Of a DNA stretch of 64,000 nucleotides, positions 61,509 to 64,000 are shown piece by piece (within the stretch, counting starts at the first letter, position 1; each line of letters opens with the position of its first letter). Both the position numbers and the translations under genes were made by a program. Below the pieces are notes generated by a model, which searched no databases, was not told where the DNA came from, and was given only the letters and a program-made list of their open reading frames with translations. Origin of the DNA: Volvariella volvacea V23 (lineage: Eukaryota; Basidiomycota; Agaricomycetes; Agaricales; Pluteaceae); assembly GCA_000349905.1 (NCBI GenBank), contig KB722737.1, positions 705,327 through 769,326 on the forward strand. The letters run 5' to 3'.

Positions 61509-63648
61509 ATGGATCCTTCGTATAGGGACAAGAGTGAGTGATGTCCCGTCGTTCCTCTTCGTTACGAGTGCTAAGCGTTTCCCGCAGAAATTATCGACCT
61601 GAGCGAGGAAGAGGTCAAAACCCTCGCGTTCCTAGGCCCGAGTGAGCCGCTTCGTCATTACACACGTCCATCTCTCACTCATTATTGTCCGTCTACCTTG
61701 CAGATGTCGCTCCGGGCGTCCGAGTTATGGTCGATAAAGTGAGGGCTAACCCTACGCGCCTGGGCGGTAAGTCGCTCCGTCTTCTTTTTTGCGCGTTTCA
61801 TACTCACATCCTTTTGCGTTTTCAGTCGTGACATGCTTCACGGTGGACTGCCTTAATCGCAAGTACTCGGGCCCGACTACCCTACAAGACGCCCCTGGCT
61901 CTCCTACCTCTCCTACCTCCCCCACTATCAGCGAGGCAGATACTCACTTCTCGCAGCTCAGCACGAGCTCAAGCCCCTTCACCGTCGTCGCCCCCAACCT
62001 GGTCTCGATGTATGAGGCTACCTTCTGGTACCACGGCATCTCCGGCGACCCTCCCAAGCTCATGTGGCGTTCGGATCTCCAGACCAACCCCTTCCCCACC
62101 CCCCAGCCTGGAGACCGCTTCTTCAAAGTCCCCACCAAGACTGCCCACGGCGTGTTCAATACGCCGCTGAACGACGCCTGGGATACCGTCGCTCCCCAGA
62201 TCATCGGATCGATGAAGACCAACGGCCTCAAGTACTCCGCGCTCAAGGCGGTTCGCTTCTCGACCCTCGAGGACGGCAAGGAGGACGAAACGTTTGGTCC
62301 TGTCGTCGTGTGGATCGCGGTGCGGCCCAACACCACCAACGCTGGGGCTGTTTGCGATGCCACGCCGGACATCCTTAACATCCTCGCTGACGCCAAGATC
62401 ACCGATGTCGTTGTCGAGTGGTACGAAGGGTCGGTCCAAAAGCTGGTCGGGCCGCCTCTGATGAGGGTCGAGGACAACGACAACCCCGGCTTCGGCCTCA
62501 ACCACCCCTTCAACACTGGTCTAGGCATCCCCATCGCCAGACTGTCCGACGACGCGCAGGGCACCCTCACGTTCCTTTTCCGGGAGGTGAAGGACAGCGA
62601 GGGCCACCCTAGCGACAGGATTCTCGCGCTCACCAACAAACACGTCGCCTCCGTTGACACGACCACCAACTACGAGTTCAACGAGGCTGACCCTCAGCAC
62701 ATCCTTGTGTGTGGTGAACGCCGTTTCGCTCGCGCCGTCGACGAGATTCAAGACGCCCTCAACAAAGGCTTTCGCGACGCCGTCAAACTTACAGAGGAGT
62801 TGGCGGGCTTGGAGTCGCAGGCGGGCGGGCAGAACAGCCCGGCCGCACGACGCAAGAAGTCCACCTTGGAGGCGAAGAACGAGGACATCGTTGCTCTTCA
62901 GGCGCTCTTCACCGAAGTCGAAGCCAACTGGAAGGATATCGAGGGCCGCAAGTTTGGTCTTGTCGACTGGGCTCCCGCGATCTCCGTCCGAGTCGACGAC
63001 CGCCACTACACTCGCGACATTGCCACATTTGCGGTCGATGGGGCGAAGCTCACGAATTTCGAGCGCAACATAGTCGATCTCGGTGCGTTCCGTTCCATTT
63101 GCCCTCCCCGCCCTTCATTCCAATCTCACTTACTAACACTCCACTCTTCAGGGAACCAATACGACGCCAGTTAGCTCGAGGACCTCTTCTGGCCCATCGC
63201 TGCGGTTCGCAATAACAGGACGATCCCAGGCAACCTCCAGCTCCCCATCCGTCGCGCTCTTCCTCGCCGCCTCGTCATCGATCCCGACACGGAGGATAAG
63301 AATGGCGAGCCGCTTTATATCGTCGGCAAGTACGGTAATACGACGAAGCTCACGCTGGGTCGCTATTCGGGCATGGATGCCTACACCTGCACCGACCTCG
63401 GACTCGAGTCCAGGGAGGTCGTCGTCTACAACTATAGCAAGACTTCTGGCGACTTCTCGGACCACGGCGATTCGGGCTCCCTCATTTTCACGGGCGACGG
63501 CGACGGGCTCGCCATCCTGCACTCAGGCATGCCTCGGGGCATGCATAATCATGTCACCTACGGCACGCCCATCTGGTGGGTTATCAAGCAGATCCTCGTC
63601 AAGTACCCCTCGGCCGAGTTCTACGGCATCACCTACACCCTCGACTGA
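61509..63648 (+). pseudogene. Trypsin-fold serine-protease-like gene interrupted by an in-frame TAG
   Basis: Exons 61509-61533, 61588-61641, 61704-61766, 61826-63082 and 63152-63648 fit one frame, but codon 63172-63174 is TAG. Upstream it codes 473 residues, downstream 157 more that continue the same protein (LEDLFWPIAAV onwards). The three residues of a chymotrypsin-like triad can be placed: His in LALTNKHVAS (62641), Asp in YTRDIATF (63016), Ser in DHGDSGSLIFTGDGDG (63472). The stop lies before the Ser. The 69-nt last intron is in frame, so keeping it does not avoid the TAG. The codons strongly prefer C or G in third position, unlike all other genes here, and open frames appear on the other strand as a result. 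No signal peptide. Probably a recently inactivated member of a fungal family I cannot name; a read-through product or an odd splice (GT at 63074) is possible. Confidence 0.65.
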
Positions 63649-64000
63649 GCGCAAGCACATCCAAGCTCCGTCCTCGTCGTCCCCCCCCTCCCCCCACTGT
63701 CCTTTCTCCTCGTCTTCTGTTTTTTTTTTTCTTTCTCTTTCTCTCTCGTTGGTTCAGATGCGTGTCTTGATTCACGATTCGCTGCCAAATGTTCGTACTC
63801 TTTCGTTCCATCCTTTATGCTAGTAGCTGACAATCTTTGTCGTAAACGCTTCATCTGTTCCTTCAACGTCGTCTCGGCCCCCCTCTCTCTTTCATTCCCT
63901 CCGATTTTTATTCGTCGCCTGGCTATCGACGGAGCTGGTGGATGTCTTGGCTGGTGAATCGCTGCCCTGGTTCGTTCTCCATCTTCTACTTCGTATCTTC
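63649..64000. other. Right-edge flank, pyrimidine-rich
   Basis: 352 bp with C- and T-runs (about 63685-63750) and CT-rich sequence to the end, as in a 3' flank followed by a fungal promoter. No gene start can be fixed. Confidence 0.5.

Noticed and set aside
61944..62669. Long open frame on the minus strand inside the protease-like gene (and a second at 61969-62505)
   Set aside because: A by-product of GC-rich third positions in the plus-strand gene; no ATG-led domain, no splice or promoter support.

Overview
The window is intron-dense nuclear DNA from a filamentous basidiomycete, most likely an agaricomycete mushroom. Nearly every gene is split by GT-AG introns of about 45-70 nt. Basidiomycete hallmarks include a STE3-type pheromone receptor, an HMG-box factor, an HbrB-type TORC2 subunit and a DUF3712 protein. 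Genes lie on both strands with short spacers; I see no operons, CRISPR arrays or intact transposons.

Layout, left to right: an HMT1-like half ABC transporter (343-4599, +); a small glycine-rich RRM protein (5255-6184, +); a 2.5-kb gap; an HMG-box factor (8692-10280, +); a PDK1-type kinase (11304-14114, +); an NAD kinase (15030-18368, -) with a CCAAT-box cluster upstream; a queuosine-salvage glycosidase (19434-20945, -) divergent from a mitochondrial YqeY/AIM41 protein (21085-22473, +); the ERAD ubiquitin ligase HRD1 (22712-25720, -) divergent from a membrane-anchored amidohydrolase (25996-28766, +); a RAD54B/RDH54 helicase (28923-33706, -); a 3-kb gene-poor stretch; a mitochondrial Qri7 t6A transferase (36721-38172, -) divergent from an HbrB/Bit61 TORC2 subunit (38472-41907, +); dynamitin (42243-43968, -); an intron-containing tRNA-Ser(GCT) (44207-44300, -); an isoaspartyl peptidase/asparaginase (44389-45765, +); a STE3-like receptor (46199-48353, +); a PEX28/PEX24-like peroxin (48870-50521, -) divergent from the GPI mannosyltransferase GPI18 (50618-52110, +); a D-amino-acid oxidase with a peroxisomal C-terminus (53541-55104, +); a DUF3712 gene with no visible N-terminus (55386-61316, -); and a GC-rich trypsin-fold protease-like gene with an in-frame stop (61509-63648, +).

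Most of this is conserved housekeeping. Some genes touch the same processes: PDK1 and the HbrB subunit both act in TORC2/AGC-kinase signalling; the queuosine enzyme, AIM41, Qri7 and tRNA-Ser belong to tRNA biology; the peroxin and the oxidase both concern peroxisomes. The unusual parts are the right edge (a broken protease-like gene abutting a DUF3712 gene that lacks its N-terminal half), a tandem duplication inside the RAD54B N-terminus with intron positions kept in both copies, a coding/intronic switch at the C-terminus of the HbrB protein, and a STE3 receptor without a recognisable pheromone gene beside it. Exon borders were set by hand from splice signals and reading frame. The joins checked codon by codon are given as coordinates; DUF3712 and the 5' part of the ABC transporter are less exact.
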